From Lottia gigantea (taxonomy: Eukaryota; Mollusca; Gastropoda; Lottiidae): a stretch of DNA of 64,000 nucleotides. A program made the translations under genes and the position numbers. The notes under the pieces are model-generated. The model did no database searches. It was not told the DNA's origin and worked only from the letters and a program-made list of their open reading frames with translations. Shown here piece by piece: positions 24,901 to 36,039 of the stretch. The stretch is taken from contig NW_008709073.1 in the NCBI RefSeq assembly GCF_000327385.1, forward strand, positions 2,414,390 through 2,478,389, written 5' to 3'. Every line of letters begins with the position of its first letter. Position 1 is the first letter of the stretch.

Positions 24901-26338
24901 CAGAAAGTGTACTGTCATGAGGTAAAAAAAGTCAAATGGCTCCCATTTCTTAAATTGATTCTCTTTAAGTAGAGATCTTAAACTCATCGTGTATTTTTGA
25001 TTTCAGGTACATCATTAGAACAAACTCATATTTTTGCATTAGCTCATATATTTCGTCGTCCTATTATTGTTTATGGTGTTAAATATGTTAAAAGTTTTCG
25101 AGGAGAAACTATAGGCTTGGCTAAATTTCAGGGTAAGTGATGAGAATATCATTTCACTTGATGCTATCTAGCTTTATCTCGTCATAAGACTGAGTGACGA
25201 CAATGTTTCAGTTCTTTAACATTATAGTGATGCTGAGGTCCATTTTCCACTTTCAATCTATTGTTAGTGATGCTGAGGTCCATTTTCAATCCAGTGTTAG
25301 TGATGCTGAGGTCCATATTCAATCCAGTGTTAGTAATGCTGAGGTTCATTTTACCTCCAGTGTTGGTGATGCTGAGGTTGAGGTTCATTTTACCTCCAGT
25401 GTTGGTGATGCTGAGGTTGAGGTTCATTTTACCTCCAGTGTTGGTGATGCTGAGGTTGAGGTTCATTTTACCTCCAGTGTTGGTGATGCTGGTGGTCATT
25501 TGGAGATTTTTCAAACCGCGAAATTGTTCTTAATTACAGGAGTTTATTTACCATTACTGTGGGAGAGAAGTTTCTGTTGGAAGACACCGATCTCATTAGG
25601 TTATACTCGTGGTCATTTCTCAGCTCTGGTTGCCATGGAGATGGATACAGATGATAATATAGGAGCAGGAGCTAATACTGATAATACCGATGATAGTCAA
25701 ATAGCTTATCTCCCCCTTGTTGATAGTGATGGTAAATTATTATCAGTGCATTTTCTCTCAGGGTCAGATGTAAGTATATTTTAGATCTTCTGCACTATTA
25801 TTCTAGCAAGATAACTATCTGCCTGCTCTTCGGATAAATGTGCAAGTTTATGTATGGACTAATTTTTCATGGTGTGTAAATGAAATGACTATACGACTTA
25901 CCTTCATTCTGATTTGCAGCAAAAGCTGTAAATTCTCCATCAGAGAATGTTAATAATGGCTAGCCACTTCAGACTGTTATCATATCCACCTGTGTGTTGT
26001 TATACTGATAGTTAATTGTAGACATACCAGAAGTTTGATTTTTTATTTTGAGAAGGGATTTACTTAGCTCTATTATCTGTAAATATTCAGATGATCTATT
26101 TGTTTTGTAGGTTGGTCGTGAAGAAACTATTTTACGTGAATGGTTAGATTGTGTTGTAACTAAAGGTGGTATTTTGGCAGCTGTACAGAAATTAGATAAA
26201 CGTCCATTATTAGTGAAACAAATGTTGGATGAATGGCTAGATCATTATAGGCAATTAGCACACGTCATGACATCATCACGATCTAGCCCCTTATCACAGG
26301 GACGTTTTTCTAGTGATGGTGAAAGCGATCAAGAATAA
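21956..26338 (+). CDS. ZRANB1: ZRANB1 (Trabid) OTU deubiquitinase, seven exons
   Basis: Exons 21956-23120, 23580-23651, 23844-24042, 24346-24464, 25007-25132, 25540-25769 and 26111-26338 give 712 residues (human 708). Three NZF ubiquitin-binding fingers: WSCDYCTYDNFPAAKRCTLC (9-28), WACHMCTYLNWPKALKCLQC (77-96) and WTCRACTYDNYPKNTKCIIC (164-183). The ankyrin-like ubiquitin-binding domain lies near 255-355 (KDWLWLGACSGIVDGDSNAI). The OTU core has the nucleophile in RTAGDCLLDSV (Cys446) and histidine in TRGHFSALVA (His586), so it looks active. Trabid cuts K29-, K33- and K63-linked ubiquitin chains and affects Wnt/APC signalling in other animals. The coding start follows a 38-nt 5' UTR segment after an acceptor at 21916-21917, so another non-coding exon lies upstream. 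All introns are GT-AG. Confidence 0.96.
23350..23540. repeat. Palindrome-rich segment in ZRANB1 intron 1
   Basis: A hairpin, TTGACTCCAGAGTT-CAA-AACTCTGGGGTCAA, lies near 23394-23425 inside a more GC-rich stretch than its surroundings. It looks like the remains of a short foldback element with no second copy in the window. Confidence 0.35.
24592..24809. mobile_element. hAT-like MITE in ZRANB1 intron 4
   Basis: Left end CAGTGGTTCCAAATC and right end GGTTGGGAACCAGGGG form the terminal inverted repeat typical of hAT elements (CAGNGGTTCCCAACC). The body has TTTTACACCCCTAAAAATTT and AGTTGGCCACACCCCTGACA, which recur at 44740-44890. No transposase frame. Confidence 0.65.
25262..25493. repeat. 33- to 39-bp minisatellite in ZRANB1 intron 5
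   Basis: About seven units of GTTGGTGATGCTGAGG plus TTCATTTTACCTCCAGT. Earlier units are 33 bp; later ones gained a six-base insert (GAGGTT) to reach 39 bp. Unit lengths divisible by three keep frames open on both strands, including one in frame with exon 6. An in-frame stop just after the exon 5 donor (GGT AAG TGA) argues against read-through from exon 5. Confidence 0.85.
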
Positions 26339-27414
26339 TCAAAATAATTATCAAAAGTTATCAAAAATTTTGTTATTTGTTATTAATTTATTTGAACATT
26401 TTGTTTTATTTTGTCAGAAAATATTAGTTCTAATTAATTTTGGACTTTTAGAATCTTTATATTTTTGTTTTCTTCGCTGCTTTATCACAAATAAACCACC
26501 TTTTCTTAACTAGAAAAACATTAAGTACTCTGTTCAGCACAATTTAAATACAGAAAAAATGCTTCTTGATCACAACCAAAGAAATGGAATAACTTTAATG
26601 ATCTTATTGAAAACAGTATTTTGAACAATTTTCAAAAAAAAAGGTATGTATAAGAAAGCACATTTTATAAGAAACTAAAAAAATTCATATAAACTTATAC
26701 AAAAGATATAATATTTTTTAGTCTTAAATATTCTTCAAAAATGAAAAACCTTTTTAAGTAGTTATATTTATTATAATGATAAATGCAGAGGTTTTTGTGA
26801 TCTAGATTATTGATACACAATATGTGCATTTAGGTATAAATTTTGTTTAAATCTCTTCTTACATTTCTGTATGATTTTCTCTACTTTAGCATTTACATTT
26901 TTAGAAACAGAGGAGCTTACTTTATGTTTTTCATTTATTATTTTTTTATATTTTTTTCCAATTCATACCAAAAATCTATCTTTTGCAATTTAAATTCCAT
27001 AGATTTTTTTTGTACCTTTTATATGATCAATCATGACAGAAGAAAATTAACATCAATTTATTGTCATACTGAACTTTCAATTCCCTAGCATAGATTTCAT
27101 CTTTATATTTTGATATTCCTATTCTAGCTAGAGTTTTTTAAGATGAGTATTTCCCATTATAATATGTTGAGTGAATGGTGAATGACTGAACTTTTCTCAT
27201 TTTCAACCTGTTTTTTTTTTTTGCCCACTTATTCTACCTAGTAGACCTTTCAGATTTCTATATTTTTGAAGCCACAAATATTTAATTTAAACGCAATAAT
27301 CCAAAAGTGAAAAGAAAGGATCGATAATTCAGTAACCTTTAGCCAAGACATCCTTAGAAATATTTTAAAATAACCATTTAGATTTAGTTTTTATATACAT
27401 CCTTAAGTTTTTAT

Positions 27415-27660
27415 AGGCCCACATCTCTCTATGTGGACGTATATTCTTGGCACCCCTGTCTGTCAACATTTGCTTGTGAACGCTCTAAAAACTAGATTTT
27501 TTGATGGAATCAAATGAAATTCAGGATGTGTATACATATTCATAAAACGAAGATCAAGTTCGAATTTGAGCTATTTTCGACTGTTAGAAGCAGAGTTATT
27601 GCTCTTGCCCCAAAATCTTGAATATTTACCATCCGCATGCTGTGGTGGGCGTATATGGCT
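27415..27660. mobile_element. Family C MITE, inverted copy
   Basis: Reads TATAGGCCCACATCTCTC at the left and GGTGGGCGTATATGGC at the right, the reverse of the 7899 copy. It includes the reverse complement of the AAGGGCAATAACTC motif (GAGTTATTGCTCTTGCCCC) with one change. Confidence 0.75.
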
Positions 27661-28274
27661 GTGGTCCACTATAGCTGAAGTCTAGCTCTATCAGCAGGTT
27701 GAGCAAATATTTAGACAAGTATAGCTATTCTGCTAGAAGGTATTTCATAAGTATATCAAGATATGCGAAAATTGAATTCAATCGTTCATTTATTTCATAT
27801 TTATTTTTTTATTCATTTATATCATAGGATTGATAAACAATGGGAATCTATATTTTTGTTTGTTTTAAAACAAATCTTCTAAATAAGAAGGAAAACTCTT
27901 TGTTTTTGTTTGTTTGTGTGAGAGTGTGAGTTAGGTATAGTGTGAAAAAAATAAATAAAAATTTCACCAAAAAATGTTATTTATATTATTATGATGTGAT
28001 TTGAATTATTTTAATGAATTTAAATGTTGTTAATGAATTATAATAATATATTCATATATATGTGTTAATTATTTTCAATTGGTATATATTTTAATTTATT
28101 TAAGTGTGATTTAAGAAACAGCCAGAGGACTGCTATGTTTTTTTTTATGTGAATTTAAGTGAAACTTTCAGCAATATTGTGGGACAGGTGTGGTCTTGAT
28201 TAAGAGTCTTGAATATATTTAAATAGTCTTCAGAATGTACAAAAATCACATAATTCTTTTAAAAATACATTAAA

Positions 28275-28512
28275 CTTGGAATGGTACTTACTATTTCTAT
28301 ATATGTCTTTTCTGTGTATCACAGAGTATCTTAAATTGACGAGTCATCATTTTAACATTCAAATGCAGATAATTCTGGACACACATGGATTTGAAGGCTC
28401 AAATTTCAAAGGTGGACTGTGAAAAACTATTACTGAATGGTTTAGCTAAAAATTCCTGTTTCTGAGACTAAGTATGATTGGTCCAAAAAATGGTGCATCT
28501 GTCCCTTTAAGA
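28275..28512. repeat. Family B MITE, one arm
   Basis: Runs from TACTTACTATTTCTATATATG through TAATTCTGGACACACATGG to TGCATCTGTCCCTTTAA. The far arm is absent. Confidence 0.7.
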
Positions 28513-28647
28513 GTTAAACCCAACATTATTTTCTTTGGCTTATTTTTGGTATAATCTTTAGTGTGAAGCAGGGCTTTTTCATTCAAACATTTATGTTTTT
28601 GACTTCTTTCATGAAATATTACTCTATGTAAAGAAACTGTTGCACTT

Positions 28648-28880
28648 TAAAGAGATTGTAAAGAGGTTTTCTAAAAATAACTATGTCTATTGGGGACACT
28701 GATAGCATCAATTTACACCATTTCAATTGATGACGTCACTTATCGTGAGGTGCCTTATGTGATAAAGCATATTTTGTGATTAGTGACGTCATCAAACACT
28801 TAATATTTGTGGAATTACAGACCACAGAAGTCTGATTGAAAATTGGAATGGTACATATTGATGCTATCATTGATGAATCT
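28648..28880. repeat. Family A foldback MITE with two TGACGTCA sites
   Basis: Starts TTTAAAGAGATTGTAAAGAG. The two arms meet around GATGACGTCACTTATC and TTAGTGACGTCATC, so each arm holds a full CRE-like octamer. The right end is lost after GATGCTATCATTGATG. Confidence 0.75.
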
Positions 28881-29558
28881 AGAAACCTTCGATTGAAAGG
28901 TAATACATGTCGTGAACTGACAAAACAAAGTTTTTGCACTTTATACAACATAGTCCCCTTAATCATTTTGATTGCCTCATATAAAAGTATTAATTATTAG
29001 ACTTTTATCACATATCCTTGCATTTCAAGTGAGAGGTTTTCTTTCTATACTGTTTCACTGCCAAGTAAGTCTTAATAATAATCAATAGAATATAATTTGC
29101 TAAATTTCAAAATCAACTTGTAAATGGTCAAGTTCGTTTGTTGAATGAAACGAGAATAAAACATATCCTAGAGATACCTGTTGTTGTATTTTACTTTTAG
29201 TCTTAAAATCTGACGGAAGCAGTGTTGGCCCAGTGAGATAACATGATTGCTCGGTAACCTGAATGCTAAATAACACCATTAGATTTTTCAACTCAGGTTT
29301 CCCCTATCAATGGAGCAGGTTGAAGGGACTGACATGGAGTGGGCTTATGTCACATACCTGGTAAAATTCTCCTCATTCCACAATGCATGGTGTTTGTCTG
29401 GCCTTAATAGCCCAAACTGGTGCAGAGAAAAAATTCAATTCAAAAAAATTGTCTGGAAGGTTGACTTGAGCTATCAGTAAATGGAGACACTGTAATATTT
29501 TAAAGTGTTGATTTTTGCTAGGTCATTAAGAGTATAAAGATATTGGACCACAGCCATA

Positions 29559-29813
29559 TATGCCCACCACGGCAAGCGGATGGTAAATATTCAAGATTTT
29601 GGGGCAAGGGCAATAACTGCTTCTAACGGTCGAAAATAGCTCAAATTTGAACTTGATCTTCGTTTTATGAATATGTATACACATGCCGAATTTCATTTGA
29701 TTCCATCAAAAACTCTAGTTTTTAGAGCGTTTACAAGCAAATGTTGACGGACCGACGGATGGACGGACGGACAGGGGTGCCGACAATATACGTTCACATA
29801 GAGAGATGTGGGC
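29559..29813. mobile_element. Family C MITE, direct copy
   Basis: Left end TATATGCCCACCACGGC, right end GAGATGTGGGCAAATA. The ACGG motif near the right end is locally expanded (GACGGACCGACGGATGGACG). Both ends have drifted from the 7899 copy. Confidence 0.7.
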
Positions 29814-30683
29814 AAATAAAAAAATGGGCAATTTACCGTGTTCTTAGGAATATACAGTGATTAGATTGATTAATCAGTGACTGAACTAAATAGTCTAAAA
29901 CTTGCTAAGGCTTACCATTCTCTAATTAACCTTGTTCTGTTGAGTCAGACAGACCTCTGCTTATCTGTACATTCTAGATGGAATCAGAGCAATGATATTG
30001 TCAAGTTGTGATCCAAAAAATCAAATAATACCATTTCTGTCTTGATATTTTTGTATCTGTAACATACTTTAAAAGCACACTGTCGAATGAAATTTGTTTC
30101 CAATCTCCTTGCTGTATCTTCTGATTAGGAAGTGCCCTTTCTTTAATAACTATTCTTTCCATAGATTTTAATAACTTTTTCTATACCACTTCTTCTCTTG
30201 TGTCTTTTAAATTTCTCTATATACATTATTTTACTGATAAGACAAGCAATTTACTTGATTCAAATCCAAAAACTAACTATTAAATTAGTATCTTAAATAT
30301 AAATAATCCACACAGATATTGTCAAATGTTTTTAATTCTCCATAAAAAATATGTTGACAACCATTTATTTTCAATGGATCAAGTAAAATTAGTTAGTAAG
30401 TTTATGGGTTGTCCACAATGTAAAAATGATGTGTTAAAAAATAATAAAATAAATAGAGATAACATACAAGGGAACATCTTAATAATATCAAGTTTATAAT
30501 TCTACCACAAAAAAATTCTGTACCACATTTCTTAAAAATCCCCTTGTACCGCTACTGAAGGACAAGTTTTTAAACAGGTTTATTACTGTTTTGGTTGAAT
30601 GGAAGAATTAAGAATCAAGAATTAAACTCTTAGAGTTCCTGCAATGCTTAAAGAATATTTGGGCAATTGAAACCTTGATATTA

Positions 30684-30892
30684 TTAAAGGAATTGAAAAG
30701 AGGTTTTCTACATTTTTTTTATGTGTATAAGGGACAATGATAGATCAAATTAGCACCATCATCAAGCGTCAGTTTTAGTGGAATAACAGAAACCACAGAT
30801 GTCTGATTGAAAATTGGAATGGTGCAAATTGATGCTATCAGTGTCCCTGATACTCATAAAGAAATTAGAAATCCTCTTTACAATCCCTTTAA
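30684..30892. repeat. Family A MITE, left arm truncated
   Basis: TTAAAGGAATTGAAAAGAGG at the left, CTCTTTACAATCCCTTTAA at the right, with AACCACAGATGTCTGATTG between. Most of the left arm and the loop are deleted, so the two outer ends sit closer together. Confidence 0.7.
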
Positions 30893-32229
30893 GATGATAG
30901 GGGGTTTATATACAGGGGGGATAACAATATTAACATTTGATTTCTTACATTCATTCAAACCTTATAAGATTTAATCTTTTCCACAAACAATCAACATTCA
31001 ACAATATTCTTATTAAAGAAATACAGATGTCTAAATATTTGCTTTACCAGCTGATAGAACTCAATTTCAGCCATCCATGGCTGTATTTGCTACAAATTCA
31101 GGCGGAAACTTAAGTATTTAGGCGGCCATATTCCTTTAACATTACCTTAATCTAGATCAGAAAATATTCTGTATTCTCAAACATATGTCCAACTGTATCA
31201 AATAAATTTCAACAATGATCAATTTGATCTTGAAGACCTACACTGAAGCAATCATACTATTTTACAAAATCACTATCTAACATTTATACATGTGTTTAGA
31301 AAAAGCGTCTATTGCACTAAACAAACCACTGATCACATTAACATAAACTAAGCTAATGATATAAATATCTTAGTTTCTCAGAATAGAATCAAAGGCAATG
31401 CCATGCTGAATCTTTTGCACAAGTTTGGCATTAATCTGGAATTTTTAAGGTATGCTACCCCTTAGGAATCAAACTATTTTACAAAATCACTATCTAAAAT
31501 AGCCTGTAGCACAACTAATTCAGTCGAGGTACAGATTCAAGATGGTTGTGAACTATGTTTGTGTGTGATAATTTCAAGAAAGAACCATACATAGTTTCGC
31601 ATGATGACTTGCGAGGTGAGATTAGAACCACTATTTATTTAACTGAGCTACAGTCTCTTGAAAGTCATTGTAATTCACTTATGAAAATCTAAAGATCAAA
31701 CCCAAACTTGTACAAAATTATTAACATCAGCTAGACATTGCCTTGAACATTACAAATAAATCATTGAAACAGAAAGGCAGCGATTTGGTGTTCCTGCAGT
31801 TTTAAATTAAGAACCTGATTTGAATGATTATCAACTAAAATCTTCACTCAACACATCTAAATCATTTCCAATTGAATGAAATAGGAAAAATATTATAAAT
31901 TATAACTGTGGTTTTTGTAACAAGCTAAATGGCTCTCATAAGAAAGAATTTCGAATACAATGCATTATAATGTATATTACATATATAATGTCTTCCATAC
32001 CACCTGCAATTGTCAATGGAATTTCTTGGCTATTATTTTTCAAAGCTAAGCTATATTTACAATTATACGCTAAAGAGCAAGAAAAATTATGAATTAAATT
32101 CATTAACACAATTTCTGAACAGAAATATAACCATAAATATATTTTCCTATGTAATGCATATTCTTTAGCCTTTGAACAGCAATAGTGCTTTCTATTAGTT
32201 TTTAACTATCATATATTTTTGACATTGTC

Positions 32230-32550
32230 TTAAAAGGATTGTAAAGAGGTTTTCTAAAATTTTTATGCATACCAGGGACACTGATAGCATCAATTTACAC
32301 CATTTCAATTTTCAGTCAGACATCTGTAGTTCCTTCAGTCACACTAAACTAAATGTTTTATGACATCATCCTCGCACAATTTGCTTGTATCACATAAGAC
32401 CTTTGCAGGGTGATGTCATAAAACACTTAGTTTTAGTGGAATTGCAGGAACCACAGACGTCTGATTGAAAATTGGAATGATGCAAATTGATTCTATCAGT
32501 GTCCCAGATACACATATAATATGTAGAAAACCTCTTTACAATCTCTTTAA
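32230..32550. mobile_element. Family A foldback MITE, best full-length copy
   Basis: 321 bp from TTAAAAGGATTGTAAAGAGG to its mirror CCTCTTTACAATCTCTTTAA. Nearly the whole left half pairs with the right half: TTTTCTAAAAT/ATGTAGAAAA, GGGACACTGATAGC/TATCAGTGTCCC, CAGTCAGACATCTG/CAGACGTCTGATTG and TAAATGTTTTATGACATCA with its partner. The loop is a short GCACAATTTGC-type centre. Confidence 0.8.
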
Positions 32551-33836
32551 GGATGCCGAAAAAATCCTAAATTAAAGAAAACTTAGAGACTTTATCAGAT
32601 CTTCTGCTCACTAAGTATTCAAAATGAGAATTTAATCATTATAATATCGTTAATTAGAACAGTCTTTAAACTAAATTAATCTCAATTATTTGTTTATAAG
32701 GCTCGTTAATTGACAAGATTGCTAAGCATAGACTTAATCTATTCTAATAATTTCATGGAATTATCCATATCATTTATAGAGATATGAATATATAAATTCC
32801 TTTATTCCAGTATTTTTTAGGATTTCCACAATTATAGGATTATGATCTGAGACAGAAGTATTAGAAATTTTGACTAATTAACAGCGCAAGAAGAAATTGG
32901 TCCTTTAAGTGAGATGCAAATAACACTGTTATCATTCACAAAGGTCACGGGTCAAATCAAAAGTGTGTATATTTGGGTGGAACTTGATTGGTGAGTTCTG
33001 AACAGGTTCTATCTGTTCCAATATTGGCCTCAATCAAATGGTATAAAAGTGGATATGTCACATTCAAAATTTTCCCGCCATTTTGAATTCTGTCTGCACC
33101 TACTATTTTTCAGATCATCTGGGACACGTTCTGAAGTCTGTTTTATCAAATGTCTAGGTGATTCCATTAATCCTGAAAGTGCACAACTCACCAATCAAGC
33201 TACTCAATGTAATACAAATGACTAGCATGGCAACTAAACTACTAATTTGACTATTGATTATGACTGATTTTCACTGTGAAATATCTAACACACAACGAAC
33301 CTAACCCATGATACCTCAATCCAATTTTCTCGTCAATTGAGACTTATGGGGATATCTGTCTAATTATTTTCAACCACTAGATCATGTTGCAAGAGGAGTT
33401 AAAGAAGGTTATCAAAATTGGCACCATTTTCAGCATTGGTCAAGAATTTCTTTAGTATCAAATCAGTGATAAAAATATCATAAAAATATTCTATACAACA
33501 AAAACAGCTTTGTTTTTGAAAACATCTGTTTAACGAACAAAACCATACACACACTAGCAGACAGTTTAACAGCAAACTTTCATCCATTTCTAACTGAAAA
33601 TCATGAAAAATTTGTAAAAAAAAAAATAATCAAATTTCTAAATAAAATGCTAAATCCTGCTTAGCTGAAAAAAAAAATATATTTATTAATGTAAAATTTA
33701 AAATATGTATAAATATATTTCCAAAATCATTTCACCATTTTAGGTAAATTTTGTTCTAATTACAATTGACTACAATATTTTCTCAGTTTGTTGAAATGAT
33801 TTTAGTCAAAGCTTTTGATCCAGAGGTATTTTTCTT

Positions 33837-34046
33837 TTAAAGGGACAGGTAGGCCATTTTTTTCACCAATTATACTCTTCAATACTCTGTGATATATAGA
33901 AAGATATATATAGAAATAGTAAGTAAAATTCCTTGTTTGAGATACATTCAAAGGAATTATGTGATTTTCCTACATTTTTAGTACTTGTGAAGACATATAT
34001 TCAAGACTCAAATCAACCACCCAAAATGGCGCACCTGTCTCTTTAA
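33837..34046. repeat. Family B MITE with both ends kept
   Basis: TTAAAGGGACAGGTAGGCCA at the left and GGCGCACCTGTCTCTTTAA at the right form the terminal inverted repeat. The left arm body is deleted. An AT dinucleotide run follows soon after. Confidence 0.75.
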
Positions 34047-36039
34047 AGAGTATTGACTATGTGATGTAATAACTCCCAAAATATATATATATATATATAG
34101 CACAAATCCCTCATTATGCTTAAGAATTTCTGGATATTGACAGATAAGAGCTCAAACAGGTACCAAATTTCATAAGCTGGATATTCTTAGCTACTGAATC
34201 CAGTATTTATGCAAATTTACTCGTAAATAATAGATTATTTTCATTTTGCTAAAATACAACCAAAATTCAGTTTTTATTGTAAAAAACTCTACTTTTTCCT
34301 GCTCTTTGAACATGTTGCTTTACTGCAGATGATACTTTACTGAATAAATTAATATTTATAACCCCAAAATCTTTCCGATTAATAAAATTTACTACGAATA
34401 TTTTCACTGTTAAATTGATATAGAGTGATATAGAAATATTAAAACAGAACTTGAATCATGTTATTCCTTTGAAGATGGCACAGTGAAACATGTTTCAGTT
34501 TTTGTTCTAATATTTCTAGTATGTAATAAATATTGTAACATAAAATGAATTTTTCCTTTGGTGTTAAATAATAAATTGCTTATAATGTATGTTCGAGGAA
34601 AACCAGGGTCTATTATCAGCAATTTGTTGTTGAAAGCCAAAAAGAATCTAAGCGGAAAAAAGGAGGAGGAGCTTAGGTGTGCTACAACCAGTCCATTTTG
34701 ATGTTATTGCACAGCTGAAGCTCCAATCCTTTTTTAATAAAAAAAACTCTACCTTAAGCTTGTGTCTATCAACTATAAAAGAACTTCAGAAAAATTAATA
34801 ATCCCCGTAATTTTTAAAATGGACATCTACAGAAAGGCAAACATAACATTTTTCTTTCAATTGACAACAGTTAAGTTTCGAAAATATTAGCAATTTTGCG
34901 TAGAATATCATTTTGAATCCACAACTCTGTTCTGTTCTTGACAACTTGGGAACAAATTAGAATTTTTAGTAACAATGCTCAATAACACCGCAAACACCTA
35001 AAAAATCACAGAATAAGCCTTTATCTCATTTCACATTCACTTCACTCATAGAAGAACTATTTTTTTGTGTTCGTTCTTGCTGTTCAATTTTCACAAGTTG
35101 TCAAGAGCTCAGTTGCGAATAATCACTTAGATAATGGATTTACTTTTTACAATTGTACAATAAATATACATATTATATAATAAACATTAAGATGTGCTTA
35201 TAATTTACTAACAAATAACTAAATATAACCTTGTTTACATTTACTATTGTTGTTAATATTTTTACTATTTAATATATTATCAATACTGTTAGTTTCAGGC
35301 AAAATTTCTTTTTTTTTTGTATATTTCTGGAATAATGTTATTTTGGATCTGATGACATCACATATGCAATTGTCAAAATATCGGCCCAATTGGGGCACAC
35401 AAGGAGACCTAAATTCTGCAATCTATATTTTTCCTATATCAATAAGAAAGCAATTATAGATGAGAAAAATATATCAACCTGTTTTATGTTCAAAATCCTG
35501 TCGTCAATGGATAATCTTGTCCTGAAAACATGGGAACATGTGAGATTTTAATCAAATTAGTAACATTTGCGTTTGTAACAAAAATTGGTTATAAAAGCTA
35601 TATGCGTGCCCTCACCATTAATGAATACTGAATTCAGGACTGAAATAAAGACTAGATCAACAAATACTATTGATGGGCTCCGTTTTGTTGTGATTTTGCC
35701 CCATAACAACATAAATAAATGTAAACATGGCGTACAATTTTTTTAATCATGATATCACATTACTTAATAAATGGAGGGCATAAAACGTTTCCATGGAAAC
35801 CAAATTATTCATTTCACATGGATAAATATTTTGGCTTCTGTCTCGCAATATTTCGAAACAATACTGAAAAAAAAAAAACATGAAGCACCAGCATCTAAAA
35901 CATGTTCCTTGGAATTACTTCCATTAAATACATCCCATTGTCTTTCCCAAGTTAAAATAGCAGAAAAATTCCTTAAAAAAATTACCACATAATTTTGTTG
36001 AATTAAAATCATAGATTTAAAAAAAAACACCTCACTCTA

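Larger units (their letters stand above)
26339..36039. other. Gene-free interval between convergent ZRANB1 and MGAT2
   Basis: No coding exon was found on either strand. The ZRANB1 3' UTR occupies an unknown length at the left; AATAAA signals occur near 26486 and 27953. The rest holds family C copies (27415, 29559), family B copies (28275, 33837), family A copies (28648, 30684, 32230), AT dinucleotide runs (34081-34100) and an unclassified block near 31030-31090. Much of 34.1-35.7 kb is plain AT-rich DNA. Confidence 0.55.

Noticed and set aside
34081-34100. AT dinucleotide run as a regulatory element
   Set aside because: Simple microsatellite next to a family B end; nothing more can be supported.
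26339-36039. Search for LTR, retroviral, Polinton or LINE remains in the gene-free stretch
   Set aside because: No reverse transcriptase, integrase, capsid or long terminal repeat signal was seen; repeats there are short non-autonomous DNA elements.
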